NCBI GenBank assembly: GCA_035698885.1 | Contig: DASSBJ010000058.1 | Location: 1 to 23,434 of the forward strand | Direction of reading: 5' to 3' | Length of the DNA stretch: 23,434 bases | From: VRUE01 sp035698885 | GTDB taxonomy: Bacteria > Actinomycetota > Thermoleophilia > Solirubrobacterales > 70-9 | Shown here: piece after piece, positions 22,236-23,434 of the stretch | Numbering within the stretch: position 1 is the first letter of the stretch | Layout of the letters: each line of letters starts with the position of its first letter | The notes under the pieces: generated by a model | Databases searched by the model: none | The model's input: the letters and a program-made list of their open reading frames with translations, nothing else | What the model was told of the DNA's origin: nothing | Translations under genes and position numbers: made by a program

Positions 22236-22429
22236 AGTCGCTCCCGCCCTTCCCGAACCTCCTCGGGAGTCCCGTCGATGTCGCGCCGCACGTCGAAGCC
22301 CCGGAGCACCCGTCGCCGCGTCGCCTCGCGAAGCGCGGCGTTGACCGTCTCGCTCAGGCCCTTCGTCCCCAACTCCCGGCGCGCAGCATCAAGCGCCAGA
22401 TCATCGACATCAACCGTGGTGCGAGTCAT
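22232..22429 (-). CDS. vapB: VapB-type ribbon-helix-helix antitoxin
   Basis: A 65-residue protein: MTRTTVDVDDLALDAARRELGTKGLSETVNAALREATRRRVL, a typical short beta strand and two helices of RHH antitoxins, then a toxin-binding tail (RGFDVRRDIDGTPEEVREGRERL). The frame begins with several ATGs (from 22441); 22429 is chosen because it gives the family N-terminus and TATGAT precedes it by exactly 7 nt. The stop overlaps the proposed CTG start of the PIN toxin. Confidence 0.85.
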   Translation of the reverse strand: MTRTTVDVDDLALDAARRELGTKGLSETVNAALREATRRRVLRGFDVRRDIDGTPEEVREGRERL

Positions 22430-22436
22430 GCACATC

Positions 22437-22442
22437 ATCATA
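22437..22442 (-). promoter_or_regulatory. -10 element TATGAT of the second toxin-antitoxin operon, leaderless spacing
   Basis: On the minus strand TATGAT is followed by exactly 7 nt and the antitoxin ATG at 22429. Confidence 0.6.
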
Positions 22443-22578
22443 GCGCATCAAGTTCAGATTCTCGGCCGCCGCGAGTTCGTCAAGGACGTGTCGAGCTTTG
22501 CCTTCGCCCCTGCCATGTAGGGCGACAGGCTGGCCTCGGTGACGACATCCACCCGGATCCCAAGCGGGATTCAGCGAA

Positions 22579-22620
22579 CGCGCCTGACAGGATTCGAACC
22601 TGTGACCTTCGGTTTCGTAG
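22579..22620 (-). pseudogene. 3' half of a tRNA-Arg(ACG) gene, probable attachment-site scar
   Basis: Read on the minus strand: anticodon loop CTACGAA (22620-22614, anticodon ACG), 3' anticodon stem ACCGA (22613-22609), variable AGGTC (22608-22604), a perfect T arm ACAGG-TTCGAAT-CCTGT (22603-22587), the 3' acceptor strand CAGGCGC (22586-22580) and discriminator G (22579). Upstream of the loop the sequence no longer fits: the 5' anticodon stem pairs at only three positions, and no D arm or 5' acceptor strand GCGCCTG is in place. A 3' tRNA half that ends at the anticodon loop is the classic footprint of tyrosine-integrase integration. Confidence 0.72.
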
Positions 22621-22710
22621 CCCGGAGAGCGCCCGCTTGACAGAGCCGTTTGCGGTGATTCTGCGAGCAAAATGCGACTTGTCCGGTGCGGTCGTTTCGC
22701 CCGAAGGTCA
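22603..22710. repeat. 10-bp inverted repeat linking the tRNA fragment and a downstream copy
   Basis: TGACCTTCGG at 22603-22612 and its reverse complement CCGAAGGTCA at 22701-22710. The right arm continues GGCGC, so 22701-22715 equals the tRNA 3' part with its T arm (18 nt) removed. It may be a second degenerate tRNA-derived piece; chance is not excluded. Confidence 0.4.
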
Positions 22711-22723
22711 GGCGCTTGGCCGG

Positions 22724-23077
22724 CTAATGCGGGACCAGCTCGCGCGAGACCTCGTCAGAGAGGCCGCGCTGCTCCAAGCTGCCGAGCAGGACTCGCTGAG
22801 CCTGTGCCGTCAGACCGATGACAACGGGACGCAGCGCTTGATGGTCCGCCTCGTAGCGAGACGCGAACACACCGATCAGCTCGTCCGCGAACGAGTAGCT
22901 CACCGAGCGCACGCCCTCGAAGTCGATCAGGACATCGCGACCGCCAGCTGCGAGCTGCTCGATCTCGGCTCGAATCTGCTCCGCTCTTGCGCGGGTCGAG
23001 AAAGCCTGGCCGTGGCGCCCCAGCACGTATCGCGGTGACGCCGAGGATCGTGGGATGTCGTTCTCTAGCGTCGTCAT
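22724..23077 (-). CDS. STAS-like DUF4325 protein
   Basis: A 117-residue protein. The core DVLIDFEGVRSVSYSFADELIGVFASRY (48-75) matches the DUF4325 STAS-like pattern, in which a Ser at the start of the helix (here Ser62) occupies a place comparable to the phosphorylated Ser of anti-anti-sigma factors. The preceding GHKL-type ATPase gene ends 36 nt upstream on the same strand; ATPase/DUF4325 pairs recur in bacteria and recall anti-sigma kinase/antagonist pairs, although their function is not established. The start at 23077 is chosen over an ATG at 23113 because TAGCCT lies exactly 7 nt before it. Confidence 0.75.
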   Translation of the reverse strand: MTTLENDIPRSSASPRYVLGRHGQAFSTRARAEQIRAEIEQLAAGGRDVLIDFEGVRSVSYSFADELIGVFASRYEADHQALRPVVIGLTAQAQRVLLGSLEQRGLSDEVSRELVPH

Positions 23078-23084
23078 GGATGCG

Positions 23085-23090
23085 AGGCTA
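23085..23090 (-). promoter_or_regulatory. -10 element TAGCCT of the DUF4325 gene, leaderless spacing
   Basis: On the minus strand TAGCCT is followed by exactly 7 nt and the ATG at 23077. It is the same hexamer as before recQ. Confidence 0.55.
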
Positions 23091-23113
23091 CGCCAACGCT
23101 CGGACGCATGCAA

Positions 23114-23434
23114 TCACCGATCCGGCCTTGCGATCGTCGTCCAGTCGCAGGCGATCCAAGTCCCCTGCGTGGACGGCGTTTTCCAGCCATGGTCCTTGAC
23201 GCTCGCATCGACGATCTCGCGCTGGAAGGCTCCCTGACCGGCCCGGATGAACATCTCGGCCGAGGACGCAGCCGAAGAAAGGGTTTCCCGGAGAACCCAG
23301 AAAAAGCCGTAGCCCCGGTCTGGCCGCTGGGTGCCACTCACTCCTGCCTCGAGGGCCTGGCCGATCGCATGCTCGTCAACCACGAACTCGGGGTGTCCGC
23401 GGCGAATGTGCTCGGGGATCCCGACCCCGTAGTC
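23114..23434 (-). CDS. GHKL-type ATPase domain protein, C-terminal part (5' end outside window)
   Basis: The frame is open to the window edge and shows 106 residues ending at 23114. The first visible residues DYGVGIPEHIRR match the G1 box (DxGxGI) of histidine-kinase/Hsp90-type ATPases, and RGYGFFWVLRETLS lies where the second glycine box is expected, with the usual GxGL altered to GYGF. The C-terminal TPSTQGTWIACDWTT is a typical end strand. The N box with the metal-binding Asn would be outside the window. It lies immediately upstream of the DUF4325 gene and is probably its functional partner. Identification of the fold is moderate; the role is inferred. Confidence 0.65.
   Translation of the reverse strand, partial: DYGVGIPEHIRRGHPEFVVDEHAIGQALEAGVSGTQRPDRGYGFFWVLRETLSSAASSAEMFIRAGQGAFQREIVDASVKDHGWKTPSTQGTWIACDWTTIARPDR

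Noticed and set aside
22410..22670. Small minus-strand frame containing GYETEGHRFESCQ
   Set aside because: It is a translation of the tRNA-Arg fragment, not a protein.
22579..22715. A complete tRNA-Arg gene interrupted by an intron, because CAGGCGC recurs at 22709-22715
   Set aside because: The recurrence would fit the 5' acceptor strand on the minus strand, but no D arm or proper 5' anticodon stem is found between, and the distance is too short for a typical group I intron.
1..23434. CRISPR arrays, rRNA operons or insertion sequences with terminal repeats
   Set aside because: I saw no regularly spaced repeats, rRNA sequence, transposase motifs or terminal inverted repeats.

Overview
The window is GC-rich, densely packed bacterial DNA. 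Gene content and style (NAD-type 6-phosphogluconate dehydrogenase, FTR1 permease with a cupredoxin lipoprotein, many GTG starts, TANNNT -10 boxes placed directly before start codons) suggest a high-GC actinobacterium, perhaps of the Thermoleophilia/Solirubrobacterales type. That placement is an inference; no rRNA or other taxonomic marker is present.

Left part (1-4626): an oxidative pentose-phosphate cluster. The 3' part of rpiA is followed by pgl and gnd on the minus strand and zwf on the plus strand, together covering glucose-6-phosphate to ribose-5-phosphate. gnd and zwf are head to head and their ATG codons share one CATG. An HTH/nucleotidyltransferase toxin-antitoxin-like pair sits between rpiA and pgl.

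Iron block (4627-6038): an FTR1/EfeU iron permease and a lipoprotein consisting only of the EfeO cupredoxin domain. Each is preceded by the same inverted-repeat operator, TTAGGG-NN-CCCTAA.

Middle (6035-18493): a basic, histone-H1-like protein with a membrane segment; a short RecQ helicase lacking the winged-helix part of the RQC region; a small unknown protein; a secreted GH26-like glycosidase; a minus-strand run of MBL hydrolase, SRPBCC protein, acetyltransferase and membrane-anchored PQQ-type beta-propeller; a DHA2-type MFS exporter; an aldo/keto reductase; a tiny two-helix membrane protein; a small metallophosphoesterase; and an overlapping GNAT/MscS pair.

Right part (18592-23434): a cytochrome P450, a DUF4242 protein and its divergent TetR regulator with a palindromic operator between them. 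Then comes an accessory zone with two PIN-type toxin-antitoxin modules, the 3' half of a tRNA-Arg(ACG) gene broken at the anticodon loop (an att-like scar), and a DUF4325 STAS-like protein downstream of a GHKL-type ATPase that runs off the window edge.

The most general signal is promoter architecture. At least six genes have a TANNNT hexamer exactly 7 nt before the start codon and several more have it at 6-10 nt, pointing to widespread leaderless or near-leaderless transcription. It also helps choose start codons.
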